Shown here: piece after piece, positions 1 to 6,000 of the stretch
Layout of the letters: each line of letters starts with the position of its first letter
How positions within the stretch are numbered: the first letter of the stretch is position 1
Source of the DNA: DATMXS01 sp035561355
GTDB lineage: Bacteria > Acidobacteriota > Terriglobia > Bryobacterales > Bryobacteraceae
Assembly: GCA_035561355.1 (NCBI GenBank)
Contig: DATMXS010000431.1
Location: forward strand, 1-12,424
Length of the DNA stretch: 12,424 nt
Direction of reading: 5' to 3'
Position numbers and translations under genes: made by a program
The notes under the pieces: model-generated
What the model was told of the DNA's origin: nothing
What the model saw: the letters and a program-made list of their open reading frames with translations, nothing else
The model's database searches: none

Positions 1-630
1 GGCGGGAGGAGATGGCCACCCTGCGGGCGGAGGCGGATACTGAGGTGGGGTGGACGCGGTTTGCGGAGGGTTGGACACCCCCGGGGGCGCCTGCGCCGCG
101 GCGACTGATTGCCCCGCGGCTTGAGCCGGCGTGCCGCAAGCCGTACAGAACTTCAGCCCGGGAGTTAGTGCAGCAGCGCATTTTGCGCATGTCGGCGCGG
201 CCGCGGCGGCCGGTGGTGGAGGCGACGGAGGGGCGACGGATACCGGCGCAATGACGTTCTGCGGCGGGACCGGCTTGGCAGTGTCCGCTTGCGCGGGCGT
301 GCCGCAGGCGGTACAGAACTTCAGGCCGGGGGTGAGCGGCGTTCCGCATTTCGCGCACTTCGGCCCTGCAGCGGGAGGCGCAGGCGAGGGAATTCCGACC
401 GCGCTCGCTGACAGCGGGGGCGTGGCCTTCGGTGGTTCGGCCTGCGCCGGTGCACCGCATGCGGTGCAGAACCTGAGACCCGGGGTTAGCGCCGCTCCGC
501 ACCTGCTGCATCCGGATTGCGCGGGAGGCGCTGGCGCCGGCGGTGCAGCGGCTTCAACCGGTTTGCCGCACCCCACGCAGAATCGATTTCCCGGCACGAG
601 AGCCGAGCCGCAGTGTTGGCAGGTGGACAT
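1..630 (-). CDS. Multi-zinc-ribbon protein, C-terminus beyond window edge
   Basis: The frame is open from ATG at 630 to the left edge (210 codons, no stop), so the gene is partial. The sequence shows four CxxC-x10-CxxC zinc ribbons: Cys4/7/18/21, 41/44/55/58, 92/95/106/109 and 148/151/162/165. Three of them share a core close to LTPGLKFCTACG. They are joined by Pro/Ala-rich linkers of about 20-40 residues, and a Pro-rich tail (about 181-210) continues out of the window. Each ribbon should bind one structural zinc. Such DZR/zinc-ribbon N-termini often precede membrane or regulatory domains, but here the downstream part is not visible, so the function is unknown. The start is supported by GGGGAG six bases upstream. 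The fourth ribbon has Ala instead of the usual Gly after its second Cys. The gene lies 94 nt downstream of the SDR gene on the same strand. An open frame on the opposite strand (131-634) is its mirror image. Confidence 0.88.
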   Translation of the reverse strand, partial: MSTCQHCGSALVPGNRFCVGCGKPVEAAAPPAPAPPAQSGCSRCGAALTPGLRFCTACGAPAQAEPPKATPPLSASAVGIPSPAPPAAGPKCAKCGTPLTPGLKFCTACGTPAQADTAKPVPPQNVIAPVSVAPPSPPPPAAAAAPTCAKCAAALTPGLKFCTACGTPAQAAGQSVAAAQAPPGVSNPPQTASTPPQYPPPPAGWPSPPA

Positions 631-690
631 TTGAAGCTCCCCGGCCGCCCGCGGATCGGAGCGCGGCGGCTCTCCTGTGGATTGAGGTTG

Positions 691-696
691 AGTATA
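691..696 (-). promoter_or_regulatory. Candidate -10 box upstream of zinc-ribbon gene
   Basis: The minus strand reads TATACT (matching TATAAT in five of six positions) in the 94-nt gap between the SDR stop and the zinc-ribbon start. That would place a transcript start near 684 and give a leader of about 54 nt. No convincing -35 element is visible, so this is a weak candidate for a gene-specific promoter inside the cluster. Confidence 0.3.
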
Positions 697-724
697 CCGA
701 AGCGCGAAGCCGAATGCGCGCGCC

Positions 725-1489
725 TCAGAGCATCAGGAACCCGCCGTTGACCTCGATCGACTCGCCTTGGATAAACGCCGCGTCTTCCGAACACAGGAAA
801 GCGATCACGCCTGCGATGTCTTCGGAGCGGCCGATGCGTCCGAGCGGAGTGGCGTTCGCGATGCTATCGAGCACCTCCGGTGTCGAGAACGTCTTGTGGT
901 AATTCGTGTCGATCGTACCAGGAGAAACGGTATTGACGCGGATACCGGCAGGCCCGAACTCGCGCGCGAGTCCCTTCGTCATCGCTGTCAATGCGGCCTT
1001 CGCGCAAGCGTATGCCGTCGCGCCGATTCCACCGCCGTTGCGCGCCGCAATCGACGACACGTTCACCACGTACCCGCGCTTCCGTTCGATCATCGCGGGA
1101 AGCAACTCGCGCGTGAGAATGTATGCGCTGTCGAGGTTCAGCATGAACACCTGGCGCCAGAGGTCGTCGGTGAACTCGAGGAACCGGGTGCGCTTCACGA
1201 GCGAGCCGGCGTTGTTCACGAGAGCGTCCACAGTCCGGCCGGACTGGCGCACAAGGTCCACAAGCCGGTAGACACCTTCCGCGCAGCTCAGGTCGGATTG
1301 CAGCAGTTCGCCATCGCCGCCGGCGTCGCGGATGCGTTCGAGGACGCGGTGGGCGGCATCGCCTGAGCTGTTGTAATGCGCCAGGACGTATGCGCCCTCG
1401 CCGCCGAACCTCACGGCCGTTTCAGCACCGATGCCGTTGCTCGCCCCGGTTATCAGCACCGTCATGCCTTCAAATCGTTTCGGATTCAT
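725..1489 (-). CDS. SDR family NAD(P)-dependent oxidoreductase (FabG-like)
   Basis: This is a 254-residue classical short-chain dehydrogenase/reductase, the usual length for the family. The visible motifs are the cofactor glycine motif TGASNGIG (14-21), Asp66 in the LLQSDLS segment (adenine side), NNAG (92-95), Asn118, Ser146, and the catalytic YxxxK as Tyr160/Lys164. The C-terminal IQGESIEVNGGF segment is typical of FabG-type SDRs. It should catalyse reversible NAD(P)H-dependent carbonyl/alcohol conversion in the cytosol. The substrate cannot be told from sequence, and the lack of neighbouring fatty-acid genes argues against it being the housekeeping FabG. There is one extra residue between Ser146 and Tyr160 compared with the common spacing. 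It starts 12 nt after the stop of the upstream membrane protein gene, so the two are probably cotranscribed. An internal ATG at 1465 (Met9) has a better ribosome site, but the upstream RFEG segment looks conserved, so the longer form is kept. Confidence 0.93.
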   Translation of the reverse strand: MNPKRFEGMTVLITGASNGIGAETAVRFGGEGAYVLAHYNSSGDAAHRVLERIRDAGGDGELLQSDLSCAEGVYRLVDLVRQSGRTVDALVNNAGSLVKRTRFLEFTDDLWRQVFMLNLDSAYILTRELLPAMIERKRGYVVNVSSIAARNGGGIGATAYACAKAALTAMTKGLAREFGPAGIRVNTVSPGTIDTNYHKTFSTPEVLDSIANATPLGRIGRSEDIAGVIAFLCSEDAAFIQGESIEVNGGFLML

Positions 1490-1501
1490 CGTGAATACCA
1501 G

Positions 1502-2278
1502 TCAGAACTTCTCGAGTGATCGTAGCATCGAGGCGGTGGTCGCGCCGTTCGGCAGATCGATGTAATGAATCACGCGCCAGTTGCGGTCGAGAGCGCCGAT
1601 GTACCTGGCGTCGTTTCGATCCGTGCCCATCAATATGATGAAGTACGCGCGCTGCGGGTACCACAGTAAGCGGTACTGCAATTCACCGCTCTCCGCCTTC
1701 CATCGGCTTTCAGTAGGCTCGCCCAGCTTACGGACCACCGCGAAGTAATTATCGTCCCGGCTGAGGCTCAGGAATTCCTGATCGGCCGCCGTGAACGTCA
1801 CGGGGCGCATCGTTCCCGCCTTATAGATAGCGAGGATCACGAGGCAAAGCGCGATGCCGCCGATCAGGACACCGGCAATCAGGCGGCTGATGCGGGTCTC
1901 GGTGGAGGGCTGGCTCGAAACGCTGTGTGAGGACTCGCGACGCGGCTGCTCCGGCGCGACTTCCGTCCGCGGCGGCATCACGCGCGGCATTTCAACAAGG
2001 CGCCGCTCGTACTGCCACACGGAGCCACCCTTGTACTCCAGTTCGCGTTCGAGGCCCACGATCACCACAGGCTCGTCCACGCTCGAGATCTTGCCGAAAA
2101 GACGCCGCGGGATCCACACTTCCTGGCCGGTCTTCGAATTCACCACCAGCACCTCGCTCCACTCAGCGCGGAGCAGGTGCCATTGATTATGTTCGAAGTT
2201 GCGGATTGGGGGATAGAACGAGAACGTCCGCCCCTGCATCTCTTCGATGGTTACCGGGACCGGCATGCAGCCATCCAT
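1502..2278 (-). CDS. Hypothetical protein with one central transmembrane helix
   Basis: I do not recognise this 258-residue protein. An N-terminal region (1-100) rich in aromatic and beta-prone residues is followed by a Pro/Ser/Arg-rich linker (101-130), one hydrophobic helix (about 133-152), and a C-terminal domain (about 158-258). The C-terminal domain contains the stretch VVRKLGEPTESRWK and several Tyr/Trp-rich strands, loosely reminiscent of the BamE/SmpA-type fold; that resemblance is an inference. The basic residues just before the helix (RISR) suggest a cytoplasmic N-terminal half and a periplasmic C-terminal domain. The start is uncertain: ATG at 2278 has only a distant GAGGG, and ATG at 2266 (Met5) is an alternative. 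It sits 31 nt after the upstream hypothetical gene and 12 nt before the SDR gene, which suggests one transcript. Confidence 0.8.
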   Translation of the reverse strand: MDGCMPVPVTIEEMQGRTFSFYPPIRNFEHNQWHLLRAEWSEVLVVNSKTGQEVWIPRRLFGKISSVDEPVVIVGLERELEYKGGSVWQYERRLVEMPRVMPPRTEVAPEQPRRESSHSVSSQPSTETRISRLIAGVLIGGIALCLVILAIYKAGTMRPVTFTAADQEFLSLSRDDNYFAVVRKLGEPTESRWKAESGELQYRLLWYPQRAYFIILMGTDRNDARYIGALDRNWRVIHYIDLPNGATTASMLRSLEKF

Positions 2279-2309
2279 GTTAGCGCGGACGCCCTCATAT
2301 AAACGAAAG

Positions 2310-2711
2310 TTACTCGAGGCCCAGGGATTCGGCCAGTGTCTCGAGTTCCGGCGGCTCGACGCGTACCTGTTTCTTCATCTCGTCGGGATTGTCCCTCTGG
2401 TCGAATGCCTGGCGCAGCGCCATTTTCGCGATGCCGTACCGTTCGGCGTCGCAGAGTTCCCGGCCGTGCGCCGCGTTCCATTGCTCCACCGACTCATCCG
2501 GGACCACTATTGAAACATCGAAGAATCGCGTGCGGTCAGCCGACGCTGAAAAGACGTATTCGACGCTCTCCGCCAGCGGCCGGCGTCCCTCATAGACGTA
2601 TTGGTAAACGTATCCGCTCTCGGCAGAGTACGTCTTCATGCGCCGAACCTCGGGCGCTCCGGTCAGGGGAGGAAGCGGACGTTTTCGCAGCCGCCGTAGC
2701 CAGCCCAGCAT
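2310..2711 (-). CDS. Conserved-looking hypothetical protein
   Basis: This 133-residue soluble protein is not recognised. The first 15 residues are strongly basic (RRLRKR), without a signal peptide or membrane helix. Residues 25-45 contain a Tyr-rich motif (SGYVYQYVYEGRRP). The C-terminal half is acidic and probably helical, ending DEMKKQVRVEPPELETLAES. GGAG lies just before ATG 2711, at short spacing. An internal ATG at 2639 (Met25) is a possible alternative start, because the part that looks conserved begins there. It is the first gene of the minus-strand cluster, divergent from the Asp-box protein gene with only 32 nt between starts, so promoter elements of both must overlap coding sequence or be very compact. 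Confidence 0.75.
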   Translation of the reverse strand: MLGWLRRLRKRPLPPLTGAPEVRRMKTYSAESGYVYQYVYEGRRPLAESVEYVFSASADRTRFFDVSIVVPDESVEQWNAAHGRELCDAERYGIAKMALRQAFDQRDNPDEMKKQVRVEPPELETLAESLGLE

Positions 2712-2730
2712 GGCTCCGATGCTAGCACGC

Positions 2731-2736
2731 TACAAT
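2731..2736 (+). promoter_or_regulatory. Candidate -10 box giving a leaderless transcript
   Basis: TACAAT matches the -10 consensus in five of six positions and ends 7 nt before the ATG at 2744. A start of transcription at normal distance would fall on or next to the ATG, which implies a leaderless mRNA. This agrees with the absence of a good Shine-Dalgarno sequence (only CTGAGCG precedes the ATG). No clear -35 element is seen. Confidence 0.4.
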
Positions 2737-2743
2737 CTGAGCG

Positions 2744-3589
2744 ATGGTAAAGGGGCTCTGGATCGTTTTGGCGGCGGTCTGCTGGGCGCAAGCGCCGGCT
2801 CCGAAGCCGCTGATGGAGAACACGGGGAAACCCATCCGCGTACCGCTCACCTGCGGGAGCGATGAGATTGTCGAACTGGCGCTCACATGCCCGGCCGAGC
2901 AGCCCTGCCCGGTTTTCCTCGAACTCTCGGCTCTGGAGGCCGTCGGTGACAGGTTGTTCGCCGCCGGCAACCTGCACACGGAGTCGGCTACGGTTGAATC
3001 CGTGCTTCTGGCGAGCGACGATGCCGGCAGGACCTGGCACGAGCCGCACGCGCGCATCCGCCAGGCTGGCCTGGACCAGGTGAGGTTCGCCGACCTCGAG
3101 CACGGTTGGGTAAGCGGGCACATCATGGCCGCGTTCCCTCGCGATCCGTTCTTCCTTTTGACTCGCGACGGAGGTAAGACGTGGCGTTCCCAGCCTGTCA
3201 GCACCGAGAGCCGGGCCGGCGCTATTGAGTGGTTTCAGTTTGAATCGCGCACGAACGGCTCATTGTGGATCGACCTGGGTCACGCCGCCGTTGACGGGAA
3301 TCGTTGGGAAGCGTACGAAACCTCAACCGGCGGCGACGTCTGGTCGCTGCGCGAGATGACGGACAAAAGTCCGAAATTGTCCCGCGCCGCGCCGCCCGCC
3401 GGATGGCGCCTGAGGCCGGACGCGGCTTCGAAGTCCTATCGGATCGAGCGGCTGGTCTCCGGACGCTGGACTCTGGCGACCAGCTTCCTGGTTCGCGCGG
3501 GCGAATGCAAGGAACAGGAGACGCCGCTGCCGGAACCGCCATCCCAGCCAGAGGCTCCGCCTGCAGCGAGACCGCCTGCCGACCACTGA
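2744..3589 (+). CDS. Secreted Asp-box (BNR-like) repeat protein
   Basis: This is a 281-residue protein with a probable signal peptide: a short basic start (MVK), a hydrophobic core (5-14), and cleavage near Ala15 or Ala17. Two clear Asp-box motifs (S/T-x-D-x-G-x-T-W) are present, SDDAGRTW (91-98) and TRDGGKTW (140-147), each followed by beta-prone segments. They are the hallmark of BNR/YCF48-type beta-propeller blades. Three Cys (37, 49, 55) in the N-terminal part could form a disulfide in the periplasm. The tail (about 257-281) is Pro/Glu/Ala-rich and low complexity. The protein is short for a full propeller, so it may be a partial propeller or associate with another protein. No catalytic residues of sialidases are evident; a binding or scaffolding role is more likely than an enzymatic one. 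It has its own start region, 32 nt from the divergent hypothetical gene. Confidence 0.8.
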   Translation: MVKGLWIVLAAVCWAQAPAPKPLMENTGKPIRVPLTCGSDEIVELALTCPAEQPCPVFLELSALEAVGDRLFAAGNLHTESATVESVLLASDDAGRTWHEPHARIRQAGLDQVRFADLEHGWVSGHIMAAFPRDPFFLLTRDGGKTWRSQPVSTESRAGAIEWFQFESRTNGSLWIDLGHAAVDGNRWEAYETSTGGDVWSLREMTDKSPKLSRAAPPAGWRLRPDAASKSYRIERLVSGRWTLATSFLVRAGECKEQETPLPEPPSQPEAPPAARPPADH

Positions 3590-3640
3590 TTCGCTACGCG
3601 TGGCCCGCTGTCTTCGCGCTCTTCAGGTCCGCAACTATCT

Positions 3641-3672
3641 GTGTCGCAGTGCTGCCGGCGAGGCTGCGACAC
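3641..3672 (+). repeat. 9-bp perfect inverted repeat in the transporter leader
   Basis: GTGTCGCAG (3641-3649) and CTGCGACAC (3664-3672) are perfect inverted repeats around a 14-nt loop, ending 28 nt before the TTG start of the first SMR subunit. There is no T-run after it, so it is not a standard intrinsic terminator of the preceding Asp-box gene. It could be an operator for a dimeric repressor, a leader hairpin, or an RNA-stability element. The rest of the 111-nt gap (3590-3700) shows no other clear signal. Confidence 0.5.
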
Positions 3673-3700
3673 GATTGGGTACCATGAGAGCGGAGGCTCC

Positions 3701-4099
3701 TTGAGCGCTGCATCCACTGTTACATCCATGCCCGAACGCAGAGCGTTGACCCGACGGCAGTCAGTCGGGCTGGTGTTTGTGTGCACGCTGCTCGGGGCCG
3801 CCGGCCAGATACTCATCAAGTACGGCGCGACCGCCCTCAAGGGTTCCTCGCCGCTCGCGATGCTGATGAACCTGCCGCTGATGGCCGGGTACAGTCTTTA
3901 CGGGCTGATGACAGTGCTGTTCGTCTTCGCCTTGCGGGACGAGGAACTCTCGATACTTTACCCGATCATCTCGCTCACCTATGTCTGGGTGATGGCGCTC
4001 TCGATGTACTTCTTCCACGAATCGCTGAACGGCTTCAAGGTAACGGGTGTGCTGATCATCGTCCTGGGAGTCGCCGTGCTCGGCAGGAGCAAGAAGTGA
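3701..4099 (+). CDS. SMR/DMT-type small membrane transporter, subunit 1 (ArnE-like)
   Basis: I take the start at TTG 3701, because GGAGG lies four bases upstream (3692-3696). An in-frame ATG at 3728 is the alternative and has no ribosome site. The product has 132 residues with four predicted membrane helices (about 22-41, 50-75, 81-103 and 112-128 from the TTG) and a short basic N-terminus. Helix 1 contains GQILIK, and helix 3 contains ISLTYVWV followed by FFHE, a pattern like ArnE/ArnF, which move undecaprenyl-phosphate-linked aminoarabinose across the inner membrane. The EmrE drug/proton glutamate (Glu14) is replaced by Gly32, so proton-coupled drug export is unlikely. The substrate is inferred to be a lipid-linked or small polar compound. 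The stop codon overlaps the GTG of subunit 2 by 4 nt. Confidence 0.85.
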   Translation: MSAASTVTSMPERRALTRRQSVGLVFVCTLLGAAGQILIKYGATALKGSSPLAMLMNLPLMAGYSLYGLMTVLFVFALRDEELSILYPIISLTYVWVMALSMYFFHESLNGFKVTGVLIIVLGVAVLGRSKK

Positions 4100-4449
4100 A
4101 GACGCCCATCGAGTCCATGCTGCTGGTGCTGCTCGGATCGTTCATCGGTTCGTTCGGCGCTGTGTTCTTGAAGGCGGGAGCGGGCAAGCTGAATCGCGGG
4201 CTCAAGTACCTCATCCTGAACGCCAGGCTTGCCCTCGGCGTGTTGTTCTTCGTGGGCTCATCGTATTTCTTCGTCCTCGGCGTGCGCAACGGCGAATTGA
4301 GCGTACTTTACCCTCTAGTTTCGCTCGGATACTTATGGACGCTCTTGTGGTCGCGCATCTTCTTCAAGGAGCCGATCACGCGGACGAAGTTTTACGGACT
4401 CGGCCTGATTCTGCTGGGCATCGCCTTCGTGGGCCTGGGGAACCGCTAG
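4096..4449 (+). CDS. SMR/DMT-type small membrane transporter, subunit 2 (ArnF-like)
   Basis: The start is GTG 4096, overlapping the preceding stop as GTGA, with AGGAG (4085-4089) six bases upstream. This is a textbook translational-coupling arrangement. The product has 117 residues and four helices (about 8-26, 39-61, 66-89 and 98-115). It parallels subunit 1: the first helix ends in Lys26, helix 3 carries LSVLYPLVSLGYLW, then FFKE. The position equivalent to EmrE Glu14 is Gly18. The two subunits resemble each other and are made from one mRNA, so they very likely form an obligate heterodimer, as in EbrAB, MdtIJ or ArnEF; the missing glutamate in both favours the ArnEF class. An open frame extending upstream to 3781 is a shadow within subunit 1. 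The gene converges on the methyltransferase gene, with 8 nt between the stop codons and no terminator visible. Confidence 0.85.
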   Translation: MKTPIESMLLVLLGSFIGSFGAVFLKAGAGKLNRGLKYLILNARLALGVLFFVGSSYFFVLGVRNGELSVLYPLVSLGYLWTLLWSRIFFKEPITRTKFYGLGLILLGIAFVGLGNR

Positions 4450-4457
4450 CGGCTCCC

Positions 4458-5201
4458 CTAATCGCGTTCGAGCACCGCGGCGTAATTCGGAGCGTCCTCG
4501 GCGGGATGAAATGCCGTCAGCCGCCAACCGGTTCCCTCGACCAGTTCCTCCAGTTCGGGACGTGAGAGAAACAGGTAATCGAACCAGGGAGTGGTGTAGC
4601 TCTCATACCGCATGCGGAATCGGAGTTGCCCGGACATACGCCCGTTGCGCCGGTTCCTGCGTTGATACGCCATGTGCTCCTGATCCAACGCCGCGTACGG
4701 ATCGACGGTCGTGCCAATGATCCGCGCTCCGGGCGCTGTGATCTTCTTGAATTTCCTGAGCAGGGCGCGGCCCTGTTCGAGCCCTCCCAACAGCGCAAGA
4801 TTGTGCCCGAGCATGACGATGCTGTCGAACATGAGGGGCGCGAGCGTTGACGCTTGAGAGACGGACAGCGCCCGCCCGTCCTTCAGCCCGCGCTGCCGGC
4901 TGACCTCAACGGCCAGCGGGGAATCATCGATGCCCGTCACCAGGTGGCCCTGCTCCTGAAGGTAAATCGCGTGCCGACCCGCGCCGGTGCCGACGTCGAG
5001 CACGCGGCCGCGCACGTACTTGAGCGCGCGCTTCTCGATGCCCGGCCACTTCTGGTATGGCGCAAAATAGAGTTTCGATCCGTACAAGTCTACGCCGATC
5101 CAGCCGTCGTCGCGTTCGATGACTGCCGGCATCGCATCCCCTTTCATCATGTTCCAGAGTGTGTGTCCGAATGCGTCCTGCTTGGGTTTGAGGTGTGCCA
5201 T
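4458..5201 (-). CDS. Class I SAM-dependent methyltransferase
   Basis: This is a 247-residue protein from ATG 5201. Motif I, VLDVGTGAGRH (67-77), is the glycine-rich SAM-binding loop, and the acidic Asp92/Asp93 in VTGIDD end the second strand, as in Rossmann-fold methyltransferases of the Methyltransf_11/25 type. The N-terminal 60 residues include LKPKQDAFGHTLW and YFAPYQKWPG, which form a family-specific cap. The acceptor substrate cannot be deduced. ATG at 5216 (five residues longer) is equally possible. The frame stays open to 5378, but that part overlaps the divergent deacylase gene and looks non-coding. No strong ribosome site precedes either start. TTTACT lies 5 nt before ATG 5216 and could be the -10 of a nearly leaderless transcript. 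It stands alone on its strand, convergent with the transporter pair and divergent from the deacylase. Confidence 0.85.
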   Translation of the reverse strand: MAHLKPKQDAFGHTLWNMMKGDAMPAVIERDDGWIGVDLYGSKLYFAPYQKWPGIEKRALKYVRGRVLDVGTGAGRHAIYLQEQGHLVTGIDDSPLAVEVSRQRGLKDGRALSVSQASTLAPLMFDSIVMLGHNLALLGGLEQGRALLRKFKKITAPGARIIGTTVDPYAALDQEHMAYQRRNRRNGRMSGQLRFRMRYESYTTPWFDYLFLSRPELEELVEGTGWRLTAFHPAEDAPNYAAVLERD

Positions 5202-5322
5202 TGCGCCAGCATCCATTTTGCAGTAAATTCCAGTTGGACTTCCTCTCGCGTCGCCCGCGGCGCCCACCGCCGTGATCAAGGGCCGGCGCTCAAAGCCGAA
5301 TGTGTGCAAAGAGGAGGGAGTC

Positions 5323-5805
5323 ATGCCGGTATTAACCAAGCTTCGGGAGTTTTTGGACCAAAACAATGTGCAGTACACACATACGGTCCACCCGCTGGCT
5401 TATACGGCCAGGGAAGTCGCCGCAGTAGAACACATCCCAGCCCGGGAGGTCGCCAAGACGGTAGTGTTCCTGAGTGAGCAGGGGTATGGGATGGCCATTC
5501 TGCAAGGGGACAGCGTCGTGGATCTGGAGCAGTTGCGGCAGGATCTTGGCCTGGCGCGGTTGCGCTTGGCGACCGAGGCTGAACTGGGCCGCATTTTCCA
5601 GATGTGCGAACTGGGCGCGATGCCGCCGTTCGGGAATCTTTGGGGACTGCCGGTCTACGTGGACAGCCGGCTCGGCGGCGAGGAGATGATCGCGTTCAAC
5701 GCGGGCACCCACCGGGATGTGATTCACATGAAATACCGTGATTTCGACCGGCTGGTGAATCCGGCCGTGATCCAGTTCGCGCGGCGGATCGCGCTTGGAG
5801 CCTGA
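5323..5805 (+). CDS. YbaK/ProX-type aminoacyl-tRNA deacylase
   Basis: This 160-residue protein matches the single-domain YbaK/EbsC family in length and order: an N-terminal helix, HTVHPLAYTAREVA (20-33), then EVAKTVVF with the conserved Lys45, GAMPPFGNLWGLPVYVD (98-114), and the NAGTH motif (126-130). Family members hydrolyse mischarged tRNAs in trans (for example Ala- or Cys-tRNA-Pro) to protect translation fidelity. The exact specificity is not clear from sequence. Family proteins with the GTH motif and the conserved Lys are generally active. The start is ATG 5323, preceded by GAGGAGGGAG at close spacing. An in-frame ATG at 5272 lies before this ribosome site and is rejected. It is divergent from the methyltransferase gene. 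The GC-rich hairpin 27 nt after its stop has no U-run in this direction. Confidence 0.92.
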   Translation: MPVLTKLREFLDQNNVQYTHTVHPLAYTAREVAAVEHIPAREVAKTVVFLSEQGYGMAILQGDSVVDLEQLRQDLGLARLRLATEAELGRIFQMCELGAMPPFGNLWGLPVYVDSRLGGEEMIAFNAGTHRDVIHMKYRDFDRLVNPAVIQFARRIALGA

Positions 5806-5823
5806 GTCCTCAAGAGGTCCATG

Positions 5824-5857
5824 AAAATAGCACAGGCCCCGGAGAACCGGGGCCTGT
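5824..5857 (-). terminator. Intrinsic terminator of the predicted small RNA
   Basis: A perfect 11-bp stem (arms 5847-5857 and 5832-5842, loop TTCT on the minus strand) is GC-rich and is followed on the minus strand by GCTATTTTC, a short U-run. In the plus direction the hairpin is followed by AAAAAG, so it does not look like a canonical terminator for the deacylase gene, although it could still protect that mRNA's 3' end. The U-run starts two to three bases late and is interrupted, so efficiency may be moderate. Confidence 0.7.
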
Positions 5858-5990
5858 AAAAAGTCGTTAAGGCTCAGAGCCGTGGGCGCGGGTTAAAAGG
5901 TGGGTACTTTCTATGCGTGATGTGAAGCAAACACTGGCGGGTTATTGGCGGCAAACCACTGAACCCTGAGCCCTTAACATTTTCATCACG
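5824..5990 (-). ncRNA. Predicted sigma-54-dependent structured small RNA
   Basis: This transcript of about 167 nt is predicted from a sigma-54 promoter, with its start about 12 nt downstream of the -12 C (position 6002), to the intrinsic terminator. Near its 5' end GUUAAGGGCUCAG (5978-5966) pairs with CUGAGCCUUAAC (5877-5866): 12 bp with one bulged G. This helix extends with weaker pairs (5963-5965 with 5878-5880) and then GUGG/CCAC (5956-5959 with 5882-5885). The enclosed arm carries three C-rich motifs of the form ACCC(G/A)C (around 5936-5944, 5899-5907 and 5887-5895), the sort of segment that could pair with purine-rich ribosome-binding sites. The very 5' end (CGUGAUG) also complements CAUCACG at 5922-5916, which would form a pseudoknot or an alternative fold. 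The rod-like shape resembles 6S RNA superficially, but identity is not claimed. The closest protein gene downstream lies on the other strand, so it is not a protein leader. Confidence 0.6.
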
Positions 5991-6000
5991 CCATCCTAAT

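Noticed and set aside
131..634. Plus-strand open frame of 167 codons with repeated His/Phe-rich units
   Set aside because: It is the antisense image of the four zinc ribbons. The minus strand gives regular CxxC pairs, a good ribosome site and family-like sequence.
3641..3700. ATG at 3641 as start of the first SMR subunit
   Set aside because: The segment it would add is hydrophilic, includes the inverted repeat, and lacks a ribosome site. GGAGG points to TTG 3701.
5202..5378. N-terminal extension of the methyltransferase frame
   Set aside because: It overlaps the divergent deacylase gene and its ribosome site, and has no conserved-looking sequence. ATG 5201 or 5216 is preferred.
5832..5857. 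The GC-rich hairpin as a terminator for the deacylase gene (plus strand)
   Set aside because: In that direction it is followed by AAAAAG rather than a T-run. The minus direction has the U-run and an upstream promoter.
5942..5986. 14-codon open frame (MKMLRAQGSVVCRQ) at the 5' end of the predicted small RNA
   Set aside because: The predicted transcript start lies only a few bases before its ATG, so the upstream AGGA would not be transcribed. It also overlaps the main helix. It would need reconsidering if the transcript starts upstream of 5997.
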